From: Xanthomonas hortorum pv. cynarae
GTDB lineage: Bacteria > Pseudomonadota > Gammaproteobacteria > Xanthomonadales > Xanthomonadaceae
Direction of reading: 5' to 3'
DNA length: 64,000 nt
NCBI RefSeq assembly: GCF_002939985.1
Contig: NZ_MDFM01000022.1
Span: 21,745 to 85,744 of the forward strand
The translations under genes and the position numbers were made by a program. Positions 37,837-47,261 of this stretch are shown here, in pieces; position 1 is the first letter of the stretch, and each line of letters starts with the position of its first letter. The notes beneath the pieces are model-generated. The model worked only from the letters and a program-made list of their open reading frames with translations. It was not told the origin of the DNA and searched no databases.

Positions 37837-38868
37837 CTAGTACCGCAGCACCATGCCGCCGATCGCCAACCCGGCGCCGGTGCCGAGCAGTGCGAACAGA
37901 TCGCCCCGCTGCAAACGCTGCTCGATCCGCGCGTGATGCAAGGCGTGCGGCAACGATGCGGCGACCTGATTGCCGGTGGCATGCAGGATACGAATCACCT
38001 GATCTGCGCGCAGCCCCAAGGCCTGCACCACATGATCCAGACCGCCGCCGGAGGCCTGATGCGGCACAAAGCAGCGCAAGGCGTCTGTGGTGGTGCCGGC
38101 CTCGCGCAGCAATTGCTCCCAGAAGGCAGGCAGGTAGCGCGCCGCGAAGCGATAGGCACCGCGCCCATCCATGCTGAAGGTGCGCAAGGCATCGGGCGCA
38201 CTTTCTTCGCCACGCGGATAGCGCGTGCCGCCGCCGCGAATGCGGCACAGCTCCGCGCCATCGCCATAACTGCACAGGCGGCTGGACAGCAATGCCGAGC
38301 CGTCTTCCGCAGCGCTGCGTCCCACGATCACTGCAGCCGCACCATCGCCGAACAACCCGGCCGTAGCCGGCGCCGATGCATCCAGCCCGCCCGATGCGAC
38401 CTCGCTGGAGACGATCAACACGCGCTGGTAGCGCCCGAGCGCCAGCGCATTGGCGGCCATGTCCAATGCAACCAGAAAACTCAGACAGGTCGCGTTGACG
38501 TCGAACGCGGGAATACCCGAATCGCCCAGGCCAAGCGCGCGCTGGATCAATACCGCCTGGCAGGGAATCGGCTGCTCCATGACGCTGCAGGCCGAGATCA
38601 GGCAATCGATGTGGCCGGACTCGATGCCGGCGCTGGCCAGCGCCTGGGTCGCGGCGGCGGCGCCCATCGACGATGCGGTCTCGCCCTCGCCCACGTAATG
38701 GCGCGTTGCCACGCCAGAGCGCGCGAACGTAGTGCCCGCCGGCAACTGCCAGCGCGCGTCCAATTGTTGCGAGGTCACCTCCGTCGCGGGGACATGGCGC
38801 CCGGTGCCCAGAATGCGCAGCGGCAATGCGTTCAACGCGGAGGTCTCATTGGACAAGGCGCGCAGCAT
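37837..38868 (-). CDS. gumO: GumO, ketoacyl-ACP synthase III-like protein
   Basis: 343 residues from this ATG; an upstream ATG at 38913 would add 15. Cys128 (DVNATCLSF), His270 (FVPHQASGGG) and Asn300 (HATGNQVAAS) make the FabH catalytic triad, so it is expected to be active. It should condense an acyl-CoA or acyl-ACP with malonyl-ACP. The N-terminus lacks a standard FabH start only by some extra residues. It heads the operon with gumP, the SDR, two glycosyltransferases and a hydrolase-like gene. A role in xanthan itself is doubtful. Confidence 0.88.
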   Translation of the reverse strand: MLRALSNETSALNALPLRILGTGRHVPATEVTSQQLDARWQLPAGTTFARSGVATRHYVGEGETASSMGAAAATQALASAGIESGHIDCLISACSVMEQPIPCQAVLIQRALGLGDSGIPAFDVNATCLSFLVALDMAANALALGRYQRVLIVSSEVASGGLDASAPATAGLFGDGAAAVIVGRSAAEDGSALLSSRLCSYGDGAELCRIRGGGTRYPRGEESAPDALRTFSMDGRGAYRFAARYLPAFWEQLLREAGTTTDALRCFVPHQASGGGLDHVVQALGLRADQVIRILHATGNQVAASLPHALHHARIEQRLQRGDLFALLGTGAGLAIGGMVLRY

Positions 38869-38958
38869 AACGTGGCTGGCGTTGGCCGACTCGATTGATC
38901 GCACGCTGCGCATCGCCTGTAGACGAAGAAGGCCATGGCGCGGCCGATCAATCCCCTG

Positions 38959-38979
38959 GAGCGGCCATCCAAGCCGCTC
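38959..38979 (-). promoter_or_regulatory. Hairpin between gumN and gumO
   Basis: GAGCGG and CCGCTC pair around a nine-base loop in the 129-base gap that separates the gumN stop from the gumO start. No T-run follows. It marks a natural boundary between the gumN and gumO transcripts. Confidence 0.35.
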
Positions 38980-38997
38980 TGGACTCCGGCCAACACA

Positions 38998-40017
38998 TCA
39001 AGGCGCTTCCACCGCATACCCCATCGCCTGCAGCCTTACGAGATATCCATCCCGCGCCGTCAGCCGGCTGATCGGCAGCACCGCGAAGGTGCTGCGATTG
39101 CGTTGCAACGCAGTGGTGGCGATGCTCAGCCAGTGCTCGCGCATGCGGCGTTCGAGATCGTCGATACCACGCGCCCTGGCCGCACCGGAGCTGGCCATCG
39201 CGCTCATGCAGGCGGCCTGCGGATCTTCGCGCGGCAGTTGGCGCAGCGCTTCGATATCGCCCACCGACCATGCGTTGGCGCGCTCGACCATCGTGGGCAG
39301 ATCGCGCTCCACTGTTGCCAGAATGCTGCGAAAGCACGCGGTATCGTCCATGCCGCCGGCACGGAAATCCTTGATGGCCTGGCGCGGGTCCTTGATCTTG
39401 TAGTCCAGCGCTGTGGGGGTTGGCTTGATACCTGCGCGCTTGGCGGCACGCTCCACCACCGACCAGATCACCGGCGAACGGGCCAGGCCGGAGCGCTTGA
39501 TCGCGGCCTGATACAACTCACCGGCGGCCAGCATCGGGCGCTTGCGCTCCACGCCCCGATCGCCACCGATATAGCGTGCCTTGGCCAGGCTCCAGCGGGC
39601 ATACAGATCGGCCGGCAACACCTCGCGTAGTTCGCGGCCGTCTTCGTTCTTCATCGCCTTCATCGCGGACGGCAACAAGGTCAACTTGCCAAAAAATCCC
39701 ATGTCCGCATCGATCTGCACGGTCGGCGCCATCAGGACCTGCTGGGACTGCCCGATGATCGTTTCCACCTCGGTCGACTGCCACTGCAGCCGCTTCGGCA
39801 ATGGCGACAAGGTGCCCAGGATCCACAACACATGGTCGCCCCTGCTGACCTTCCACAAGCCCGGGCCGGGTTGCACGCCGCGCACCACCATCGCTTCCAG
39901 ATCGACCACCGCCGGTGGCGATGGCGCAGCCACTTTCGGCGTGGTGCTGTCACTGGCCGCCGCCAGCAGCGACACCAGCATCAATCCGACTCCCCACACC
40001 GCCCCCTTGCATCGCAT
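38998..40017 (-). CDS. gumN: GumN, TraB/PrgY-family exported protein
   Basis: 339 residues from ATG 40017 (a GTG precedes it). A signal-peptide-like segment ends LLAAASDS. The family core is visible: LWKVSRGDHVLWILGTLSPLP near residue 55 and the C-terminal RAARGIDDLERRMREHW helix region. GumN is the namesake of this TraB/GumN (ChaN-like) family, suspected to be metal-dependent hydrolases, but its role in Xanthomonas remains unclear. It has a GGGGCGA ribosome site. The cupin gene upstream is separated by 92 bases. Confidence 0.85.
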   Translation of the reverse strand: MRCKGAVWGVGLMLVSLLAAASDSTTPKVAAPSPPAVVDLEAMVVRGVQPGPGLWKVSRGDHVLWILGTLSPLPKRLQWQSTEVETIIGQSQQVLMAPTVQIDADMGFFGKLTLLPSAMKAMKNEDGRELREVLPADLYARWSLAKARYIGGDRGVERKRPMLAAGELYQAAIKRSGLARSPVIWSVVERAAKRAGIKPTPTALDYKIKDPRQAIKDFRAGGMDDTACFRSILATVERDLPTMVERANAWSVGDIEALRQLPREDPQAACMSAMASSGAARARGIDDLERRMREHWLSIATTALQRNRSTFAVLPISRLTARDGYLVRLQAMGYAVEAP

Positions 40018-40109
40018 CACATGTCGCCCCTGTGTGAGACGCGGACATTACGCCAAGCCCGCCACCGCCGCGTTAGGGAAGCAATCGGCATGGCAGGCCC
40101 AACCGTGGC

Positions 40110-40571
40110 TCAGCGCGGGACCAAGGCTGCCAACTGCGCGGCCAGCGGCGAAGCATCGTCGAGCAGCGCGAATCCTTCCCACACGAACCCGGGCGAGACC
40201 GTGCAACCCACCAGGGTGAAATCGCCAAGCGAGCGTGCTGCCTGCCAACAGCCGGCCGGCACCACGTGCATCGGCGCACCGCGCTCGGCCGCATCCAGGA
40301 TCAGGCGTCGCAACTGCCCGCTGGCTTCATCGTAAATCAGCAGCTCCAGCGCATCGCCTTGCTGCCAATGCCAGCTTTCCTCGGCGTCCACGCGGTGCCA
40401 GGCGCTGCATTCGCCGGCACTAAGCAGAAAGCGGATCGCGGTCAGCGCCGGGCGTGTCTGTCCGCCATCGGTCACCTCACGCGCAGAGGCATACACACGG
40501 CGAAAATGCCCGCCTTCCGGATGCGGGGCGAGGTCGAGCGAGCGAATCAGGTCAGCGGCAGTTGGATGCAT
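40110..40571 (-). CDS. DUF985 cupin-fold protein
   Basis: 153 residues. LSAGECSAWHRVDAEESWHWQQGD carries the cupin motif with His, Glu and His, and ELLIYDEASGQL and FALLDDASPLAAQL follow, as in DUF985 proteins of sugar-related operons. Function unknown; a small-molecule isomerase or binding role is possible. It is an insert between gumM and gumN in this cluster layout. A GTG six bases upstream is an alternative start. It begins 34 bases after the gumM stop. Confidence 0.78.
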   Translation of the reverse strand: MHPTAADLIRSLDLAPHPEGGHFRRVYASAREVTDGGQTRPALTAIRFLLSAGECSAWHRVDAEESWHWQQGDALELLIYDEASGQLRRLILDAAERGAPMHVVPAGCWQAARSLGDFTLVGCTVSPGFVWEGFALLDDASPLAAQLAALVPR

Positions 40572-40605
40572 GCGCACATGCTAGGGCAGCGCGCGCTGCC
40601 GTGCA

Positions 40606-41400
40606 TCACGGCAGATGCTTGCCCGCGCGCAGACAGGTTCGGAAGAACACCAGCAGATCCCAGCTATAGCGCTTGAGCAGACGGCGCGGCTCGTGGAGCA
40701 GCCGATACATCCATTCCATATGCAGACGCTGCACCCACTCGGGCGCACGCTTGGCGGTGCCGGACAGAAAATCCAGCAGCGCGCCGACACCAAACACCAG
40801 CGGCACCGTCAGCGCCTGGCTGTGATCGAGGATCCAGCGCTCCTGCAAGGGGTTGCCGAAGGCCACCAGCAGCACATCGGCACCGGAGCGATTGATACGC
40901 TCGGCCAGACCCTCGCCTGCGGCGGCAAATTCGCCGTAGCCATCGCACATGCCAACCACCTGCTGACCCAACGTACCGGTCAGCGTCGCTGCCGCCGTCT
41001 TGCCCACGCCGGGGCGCCCGCCCAGCAGGAAGAACTTGAGCGGATGCGCAGCGTGGCGGCACAGATACGGAATCAGATCGGTGCCATTGAGATTGCCGGC
41101 AAAGCGGCGGCCATGGATCAGCCGCGCGGCCAGATCCATGCCGATCCCGTCATTGACGATGCGCACGCTGGGCTCGCGCATCCGCATGCGCAACGCCTGG
41201 CATTGCACGATGAAATTGGTGTTGGCAAAGAACACCCGACGCCGTTGCTGCGCCGCCAGCGCATGGAACAACTCCAGCGCAAAGGCCTCTTGCGTCGTGG
41301 ACAACACCGGAAACCCGCCAAGCGGAATCACCACGCCTTGGGGTGGCGCGCCATTGGCGGCAGTCGTCGTTTCGGTTTCCACGCGCTGGCCCTGCATCAT
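40606..41400 (-). CDS. gumM: GumM, xanthan beta-1,4-glucosyltransferase
   Basis: 264 residues of the WecG/TagA/CpsF family (GT26): VNDGIGMDLAARLIHGRRFAGNLNG, KFFLLGGRPGVGKTAAA and LVAFGNPLQERWILDH. It adds the second glucose to the undecaprenyl-PP-glucose made by GumD, completing the cellobiosyl lipid on the cytoplasmic face of the inner membrane. The ATG lies five bases after the gumL stop, so it is translated from the same message. Length is close to the known protein. Confidence 0.95.
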   Translation of the reverse strand: MMQGQRVETETTTAANGAPPQGVVIPLGGFPVLSTTQEAFALELFHALAAQQRRRVFFANTNFIVQCQALRMRMREPSVRIVNDGIGMDLAARLIHGRRFAGNLNGTDLIPYLCRHAAHPLKFFLLGGRPGVGKTAAATLTGTLGQQVVGMCDGYGEFAAAGEGLAERINRSGADVLLVAFGNPLQERWILDHSQALTVPLVFGVGALLDFLSGTAKRAPEWVQRLHMEWMYRLLHEPRRLLKRYSWDLLVFFRTCLRAGKHLP

Positions 41401-41404
41401 CGAA

Positions 41405-42199
41405 TCACCAAAGGTCGTAAGGGAATGCGGCCAGCAATCCGGCCTGCAAACTTGCCAGGTCGAACTCGCCGTTGCCGCCCAGATCCAGGCACTCTTCCAC
41501 GCTGTTGCCCGAATGCCACTGCGTGCGTCCGGTGCCGTTGTAGTAGTCGTCGTACTTGAAGCGGTCTTCGCCGTTGCCCCAGTCCAGATACACCGCCGGG
41601 ATCCCGTACGCCTCGGCCAGAATCAGCCCGTGCAGCGAGCTGCTGATCACCAACTCGGCGCCCAGCAATGCGCTCATGAAGGTCGCAGGCTTGACGTTGG
41701 GAAACACCAGATGGTCGGCATACGCGCTGTATTTTTCGACCGGCTCGTTGAAGTGCGGAACGATGGCGAACGGACGCTTGTTTACCGCGCCAAGCGCATC
41801 GGCGGGAAAGAACATCGGCGTCAGAAGACCAGGGTCGCCATAGACCTCGGGCACCGCGATGCCGCGCTCCATCAAGAATTTGCGCGTCTTCGGCCCACGC
41901 ACTGCACGCACATCGAGCGTACTGAAGGTGTTGCGTTCGGCCGGAATCTTGCCGTTGATGCCACTGCCCCAGACGGTGTCGCCATCTTTGGCGAAGTGCA
42001 GCACCGAGCCGATCGCGATCAATTTCTTGCTGAGATCGCGCTTTTCAATCAGCGTTTTGTCCTGCAAGGACAGCACGCAGGAGACGATCACCTTGGACAG
42101 GTGATCCCCCATGTTGACGCCAGCGTTTTTCGGCTGCCACCAGAACAATGCACGACGTTCGGCATGTTCTATCCACTTCTGCAGTAAAGCGTTGGCCAT
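41405..42199 (-). CDS. gumL: GumL, ketal pyruvate transferase of xanthan
   Basis: 264 residues of the polysaccharide pyruvyl transferase family (PF04230-like): WWQPKNAGVNMGDHLSKVIV at the start, VRGPKTRKFLMERGI, and LVISSSLHGLILAEAYGIPAVYLDWGN. It puts a 4,6-ketal pyruvate on the terminal mannose of the side chain using phosphoenolpyruvate. A GGAGAT ribosome site lies eight bases before the ATG. The level of pyruvylation sets xanthan viscosity. Confidence 0.95.
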   Translation of the reverse strand: MANALLQKWIEHAERRALFWWQPKNAGVNMGDHLSKVIVSCVLSLQDKTLIEKRDLSKKLIAIGSVLHFAKDGDTVWGSGINGKIPAERNTFSTLDVRAVRGPKTRKFLMERGIAVPEVYGDPGLLTPMFFPADALGAVNKRPFAIVPHFNEPVEKYSAYADHLVFPNVKPATFMSALLGAELVISSSLHGLILAEAYGIPAVYLDWGNGEDRFKYDDYYNGTGRTQWHSGNSVEECLDLGGNGEFDLASLQAGLLAAFPYDLW

Positions 42200-42239
42200 C
42201 GTGAGGGATCTCCTTTAAAAAACGAATGAGCACGCCGCA

Positions 42240-43439
42240 TCAATGCGAGAGCGCAGCCTCCGCAGAGGTGCGCGCGGCTGCGCCGGTGTTGTGCGGGTAC
42301 AACCGGGTCTCTGGATACGCACCGGGATTGAGCACGCGATCGGTGGTATCGGACCAATTCAGGCACTGGCGATAGCGCACGTGCGGTGCTTCCAATGCCA
42401 GCCCGATTGCCGCAATGATCGAATCAGCGTCGCCCGGAGTGTAGCCGAAACGCGACTGATAGGGCCCGACGACGACGTTCGGGCAGACTGCCGGCAGCCC
42501 AAAAAAATCGTACTGCAATAGCTTCATCGAGCTGTCGGCCAGATAGATCGGCACCTGCTCGGATGCGTAAGGCGCGATGCCGAAACGGGCGTGCTTGATG
42601 TAGCCGATGGTCTCGACGTGTTTCATTTCGCCATAGACCGTCACGTTGTCGCCGTAACCAGGATGACGCCCCATGCCCGAGCCGATCACATGGAACGTGA
42701 CGTGCGGAAAGGCCTTGCTGGCGACGACGAAAAATTCTGGATCGAACAACATCGAGCCCACTGCCACCGCGTGGATGCCCTCGCCATACGGCGATGGGTC
42801 GCCCAGCTGGTCCAGGTTGTGATCCACGCCATGGCCGACGTGATAGACGTTGTCGCGGCTTGCCACTTCCTCGGCCATCGCTGGCGACACCAGTGCGATC
42901 ACATCGAGCGTTGGCGCAACACGGTCGAACTCGCGCTCGATGTAGGAAGCGACATTGATCGTGCTCAATGCATCGGATGCACGATAGACCAGCTTGGCCG
43001 CAGGATTGATGCGCTTGGCGAGCTCGATGAAAGCAACTGCAATGCCGCTCTCGAACACGATCACGTCCGCCTCGCGCATCCAGTCAAGTAACTGACGCGG
43101 TGGATGCGCGGCGTACCAGCGAAACATCGCATCCTCGACCGCACGTAGCCACGCGCGGCGCGTATTGAACGGGTGCACCGTGGTCCGCCACAGATAGCAG
43201 TCGACCCCCTTGTGCGAGACGACGGTGTTCGCCGTTTCGTCCAGCGGCAGGCGCATGTCGCCCTTCATGCGCGAGAGCCTGCTGTAACGCAGCGAGAAGA
43301 ATCGCGTGGTCCCGCGCAATGCCAGTTGATCGGTGATGAAGTGAATATTGGCGCGACGCGGCGTACGGTAATCGTGTGCGGACAAGACCAGATAGCAAGG
43401 CCGGGCAATGCCGGTAGCGGCGGCGGGTGTGTCGCTCAT
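42240..43439 (-). CDS. gumK: GumK, xanthan beta-1,2-glucuronosyltransferase
   Basis: 399 residues, the GT70 enzyme, membrane-associated GT-B fold. Recognisable segments are [18 protein letters not shown] at the N-terminus, [32 protein letters not shown] and [16 protein letters not shown] near the C-terminus. It adds glucuronic acid to the mannosyl-cellobiosyl lipid, making xanthan anionic. It sits 64 bases after gumJ and 40 before gumL. Confidence 0.95.
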   Translation of the reverse strand: MSDTPAAATGIARPCYLVLSAHDYRTPRRANIHFITDQLALRGTTRFFSLRYSRLSRMKGDMRLPLDETANTVVSHKGVDCYLWRTTVHPFNTRRAWLRAVEDAMFRWYAAHPPRQLLDWMREADVIVFESGIAVAFIELAKRINPAAKLVYRASDALSTINVASYIEREFDRVAPTLDVIALVSPAMAEEVASRDNVYHVGHGVDHNLDQLGDPSPYGEGIHAVAVGSMLFDPEFFVVASKAFPHVTFHVIGSGMGRHPGYGDNVTVYGEMKHVETIGYIKHARFGIAPYASEQVPIYLADSSMKLLQYDFFGLPAVCPNVVVGPYQSRFGYTPGDADSIIAAIGLALEAPHVRYRQCLNWSDTTDRVLNPGAYPETRLYPHNTGAAARTSAEAALSH

Positions 43440-43503
43440 GGGCCGTGTCCTATGGATGAGTGGAAAAGAGCATGCACAAACGCAGGCGAGGACAGTGTCG
43501 ATC

Positions 43504-44988
43504 TCATCGGCGTGCCTTGGCCTGGGTCAGTAATTTGCGGATGTCGACGATGGACAGCACATCGCGGCGGAACGCCGGCCAGATCGCCAGAGCCAGCAGA
43601 CAGACGGCTGCCATCGCCCCTGCCCCAGCGGCGAGCTGTTGCCACAACGGGCCACCGGCCACGACGGAGGCGTAGTACGCGCAGCCACCGGCCACACCGT
43701 AGGCCACCATCGGGCGCAAGGCGTTGGTAAACAGCGAGCGCACTGGCGCGTCGGAAATCTTGCCAATCCAGACCAGCGACAACGGCCAGATCAGTAGCAG
43801 CCCGAACGAATAGCCGATCGCCACGCCCATCGCGCCCCAGCGCGAGCCGGCAAAGATGCAACCAATCAGCACGATGCGCCCGACCAGCGAGTAAATCAGC
43901 TGCTGGCGCATCAATCCCTTGGACAGGAAGACCCAATAGGTGGCGTAGGACGCGGTCTGGAAAATTCCGCCCAGGGTCAACACCTGAAACAACGGCACCG
44001 CATCGCGCCACTGCTCGCCAAGCACCAGCACGATCAACGGCATCGCCAGCGCACAGGAAAAGGCGAACAGTGCAAAGATCAAGTGCACCATCACCGTTTG
44101 CCCACGCAGCAGGAAAGCGTTGAAGCGTTCGCGGTCGTCCTGCAGCTGCGACAACACCGGCAACGCCACGCTGGTCGCCGGCGCGTTGATCTGGTTCAAC
44201 GGCATCATCAGCAATTGGAAGGCGCGGTTGTACAGGCCCAGTGCATCCGGGCCGGTCCGCCAACCGATGATGACCTGGCCGACATTGCGGCTGGCATATC
44301 CCAGTAACTGCGCGGCCATCAGATTCCAGCCGAAGCTCATGAAATCGCGCATCGGCGCGGCACGCTGGTAGCCGCGCGGCAACCAGCGCGAGCAACTCGC
44401 GGCGATCAAGAAATTGATGCTGGCTTGCACCACCTGCTGCACCACCAGCGCCCAATACCCCCAACCGAGCAACGCCGCAGCAACAGCTGCAACCAAGCCC
44501 AGCACCTGCGAACCGACATCACTCAACGCCACCTGCCCGAAGCGCAGACCACGGCTCAGATGCGCGCGGTACTGCGTGGTCATGCCGTTGATCAGGAAGG
44601 TCACCGCCAGCGCCTGCGAGATCATCACCAGCGCCGGCTCTTTGTAGAAATTGGCGATCAGGTGGGCAGAGGCATACACCACCACCGATAGCGACAAGCC
44701 GATACCGCTGTTGATCCAGAACAGGTTGTCGCGTTGTTCGCGGCTCACATGCTTGGCTTGCACGGCAGCGGCGGACAGACCGAAATCGCGCAGGATCTCG
44801 GCAGCACCGACGATCGCGGTGACCATCGCCATCAAGCCGTAGTCGTAAGGCGTCAGCAACCGCGCCAGCAAAATGATGCCGCCGAACTGCACGACCATCT
44901 TGGCCGACTGGCCGATCATGGTCACCGCTGCGCCACCGGCGGCACGCGAACCGAGGCTGCGTGGTGGGGGCGGCGTGGGGGATGTCAT
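43504..44988 (-). CDS. gumJ: GumJ, xanthan repeat-unit flippase (Wzx-like)
   Basis: 494 residues with about 12 to 14 membrane helices of the polysaccharide transporter (PST/MOP) superfamily. TM1 region [35 protein letters not shown] and the [17 protein letters not shown] segment are typical. It should flip the lipid-linked pentasaccharide to the periplasm. The ATG (MTSPTPPPP) has the gumI stop 17 bases upstream; an open frame continues to 45081 without coding character. Confidence 0.93.
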   Translation of the reverse strand: MTSPTPPPPRSLGSRAAGGAAVTMIGQSAKMVVQFGGIILLARLLTPYDYGLMAMVTAIVGAAEILRDFGLSAAAVQAKHVSREQRDNLFWINSGIGLSLSVVVYASAHLIANFYKEPALVMISQALAVTFLINGMTTQYRAHLSRGLRFGQVALSDVGSQVLGLVAAVAAALLGWGYWALVVQQVVQASINFLIAASCSRWLPRGYQRAAPMRDFMSFGWNLMAAQLLGYASRNVGQVIIGWRTGPDALGLYNRAFQLLMMPLNQINAPATSVALPVLSQLQDDRERFNAFLLRGQTVMVHLIFALFAFSCALAMPLIVLVLGEQWRDAVPLFQVLTLGGIFQTASYATYWVFLSKGLMRQQLIYSLVGRIVLIGCIFAGSRWGAMGVAIGYSFGLLLIWPLSLVWIGKISDAPVRSLFTNALRPMVAYGVAGGCAYYASVVAGGPLWQQLAAGAGAMAAVCLLALAIWPAFRRDVLSIVDIRKLLTQAKARR

Positions 44989-45005
44989 CGTTGGGATCTC
45001 TGCAG

Positions 45006-46055
45006 TCACAGCGCGGCGTCTCCATCCTTGCCGAGCGCTTCCAGGTAGGTGCGGTAGTGCAACTGCCCGATCCGTGGCCAATCACGTTGCGAAAGATCCG
45101 GTGCCGGGCTGCGTGGCGCGGCGCGTACCTTGTCCAGCATGCCGGTCAGCAGCGCTGCATCGAAGTCGCCTTCATAGAGAAACACCCAGCCCGGGCCGAC
45201 TTCCTCGGCAATGGCCGCATTCGACTCGCTCCACGGTGCCAGCACCGGACGCGCCAGCGACAACGCCAGCAGCAGCGTGCCGGAGTTATGCATCTGCCGA
45301 TACGGCAACACCACCAGCTCGGCCTGGCTGACTTCGCGCGCCAACACCGGCTCTTCCACATAGGCCAGCAGCGCGGTGACGCGTGGATCCTGCGTGCAGG
45401 CATCCTCCACCAGCGTGCGCATCTGCGGCGTGGCCGGGTTGCCGACGATGCGTAGATTCAAGCGCGCATCGTCCACTTCGCGCATCACATCCAGCAGCGT
45501 TTCCACACCCTTGTACGGACGAATCAAACCGAAGTGGAGCAGCCGCCCCAGCACCGTACTGCCCTGCTGCATGGTCGCGAACCAGTCGCGGTAATGGCCA
45601 TGCAAGATGGTGTCGGTGAATGGCGGTCGCGGCGGCGTGGTCGCATTGATGCGGATCCAGCGACGCGTCAAACGGTCGATCCACCGCAACAGGTTGCGCT
45701 CACGCCAGCCGCGATCTTCGTGCGGCGCCAGGTTGTGCAAGGTACGCACCACCGGCGTGCCGGTCAGTTGCAGCTTGAGCAACAACAGCGCCGCACACAC
45801 CTGCTTGGCCAACGTGCCGGCAGCACTCGGATGACGCAGCAGATATTCCGGCCAATGCAGATGCAGTACGTCGTAACGCGACAACAACGCATCGCGCATC
45901 GAGAAGAAGCGCGGTTGTACCGCATCCGGCAACGAAGCGTAGAGCTGAGTCAGATACGGATTGGTGTTGGCGTTGGGCTTCTCGGTGGAGAACAGCACGG
46001 TGACCTGCGGCTGCGTGGCCGCACGCGTCAGCGAGGCAGACGCACGCGCACTCAT
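45006..46055 (-). CDS. gumI: GumI, xanthan beta-1,4-mannosyltransferase
   Basis: 349 residues, GT94-type. Cues are HLHWPEYLL, RTLHNLAPHEDRGW, GRLLHFGLIRPYKGVETLLDVM and the C-terminal acceptor region LSLARPVLAPWSESNAAIAEEV. It adds the outer beta-mannose to the glucuronosyl unit, completing the pentasaccharide. Its ATG overlaps the gumH stop (ATGA), so the two are translationally coupled. Confidence 0.94.
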   Translation of the reverse strand: MSARASASLTRAATQPQVTVLFSTEKPNANTNPYLTQLYASLPDAVQPRFFSMRDALLSRYDVLHLHWPEYLLRHPSAAGTLAKQVCAALLLLKLQLTGTPVVRTLHNLAPHEDRGWRERNLLRWIDRLTRRWIRINATTPPRPPFTDTILHGHYRDWFATMQQGSTVLGRLLHFGLIRPYKGVETLLDVMREVDDARLNLRIVGNPATPQMRTLVEDACTQDPRVTALLAYVEEPVLAREVSQAELVVLPYRQMHNSGTLLLALSLARPVLAPWSESNAAIAEEVGPGWVFLYEGDFDAALLTGMLDKVRAAPRSPAPDLSQRDWPRIGQLHYRTYLEALGKDGDAAL

Positions 46056-47194
46056 CGCACCGCCTCCTGCGCGCGGCGCGTGCCCAGCGCGGTGTGGTAC
46101 TCGTCGATATAGCGCCCCACCACATGCTTCCAGTCGTAGCGGCTCACATACGCCATGGATGCCGCGCGACGCGTATCGAAATCCGCATCCGACTGCAGCG
46201 CAAGCGCCTGCACCTGATCGGCCGCTATCTCGAGCCTGTCGCGATTGACGATCACGCCCTGACCGGACTCGCCGGCAAGACGCACGAATGGCGGGATATC
46301 GCTGAGGATCGGAATCAGGCCCGCACTCATCGCTTCGACCGCCGCAATGCCGAACCCTTCATGCCGCGACAGGCACACGAAGAACTGCGCCTGATGCATC
46401 AACGCCCGCAACTGTTCCTGCGAAGGCGACATGCTCAGCTGCACCTTGTCCTGTAGACCACGCTCGGCGATCGCCTCGCGCAGATCGGCCTCGTCCAAAT
46501 CGTACTCGCGGCCGGCGATGATCAGCCGCCACTGCGGGTCGCGCTTGAGCGCGGCCTGGAGCAACTCCAGGGTTTCGATCAGCCCCTTGTTCACCGACCA
46601 GCGCCCGAAATACAGCATCGTGCGCCCGGGCGTTGTTGCGCCCTGCCCTGCGTACTTCTCCACATCAACGCCGTTCTCGATCACCCGCAAGCGTGCCGGC
46701 GACACCACCTTGGCGAACAGATCGCCATCGTTCTCGCTGGTAGCGATCACCCGCGCATACGCCAGCGCAGAGGTGCGGGTCAGCGTCTGAAACCACAACT
46801 GCTTCATCCGCGAGGCGTAGGCGGTATGGAAAAACCCGCCATGCGTGGACACCACCATCGGCTTGCCATGCAGCGGCTTGGTCAGCGCAAGATAGTCGTA
46901 GAAAAAATCGATGCCATGCAGGTGCACCAGATCCGCCGAACGAATCGCATTGAGCACCGATGGCGCAAACGGGTAGCGCGACGAACCGCGGTAACCGATG
47001 CGCCGGATCGGCAGGCCCTGATGCGTTTCCTGCGCAGCAAGTTGCGCGCCTGGATCGGTGAACACCCGGTCCAACGTCACGATCTCCACCGTATCGGCAC
47101 TGTTGGCCTGATGTTGACGGGCCACATTGAGAACGACTTCCTCCATGCCTCCGATCGAAGGATGGAATTGGCGGACAACATGCACCACTTTCAT
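46052..47194 (-). CDS. gumH: GumH, xanthan alpha-1,3-mannosyltransferase
   Basis: 380 residues, GT4, GT-B fold. HVVRQFHPSIGGMEEVVLNVARQH at the N-terminus, YFGRWSVNKGLIETLELL for the donor domain and SRHEGFGIAAVEAMSAGLIPI with the E-x7-E motif. It adds the inner mannose to the cellobiosyl lipid from GDP-mannose. The chosen ATG (MKVVHVV) is the known start; an eight-codon upstream extension is not used. It overlaps gumI by ATGA. Confidence 0.95.
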   Translation of the reverse strand: MKVVHVVRQFHPSIGGMEEVVLNVARQHQANSADTVEIVTLDRVFTDPGAQLAAQETHQGLPIRRIGYRGSSRYPFAPSVLNAIRSADLVHLHGIDFFYDYLALTKPLHGKPMVVSTHGGFFHTAYASRMKQLWFQTLTRTSALAYARVIATSENDGDLFAKVVSPARLRVIENGVDVEKYAGQGATTPGRTMLYFGRWSVNKGLIETLELLQAALKRDPQWRLIIAGREYDLDEADLREAIAERGLQDKVQLSMSPSQEQLRALMHQAQFFVCLSRHEGFGIAAVEAMSAGLIPILSDIPPFVRLAGESGQGVIVNRDRLEIAADQVQALALQSDADFDTRRAASMAYVSRYDWKHVVGRYIDEYHTALGTRRAQEAVR

Positions 47195-47261
47195 TACGCC
47201 AATCTCCTGTGCCCGCAACGCGCAACTGCGTGTTGCGACGGCTGATGATTCTGGAAGCTCG

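Noticed and set aside
35997..38868. Assignment of gumO plus the SDR as an OleA/OleD olefin pathway
   Set aside because: No AMP-ligase (OleC) is present and the neighbours are glycosyltransferases, so only the individual family resemblance is kept.
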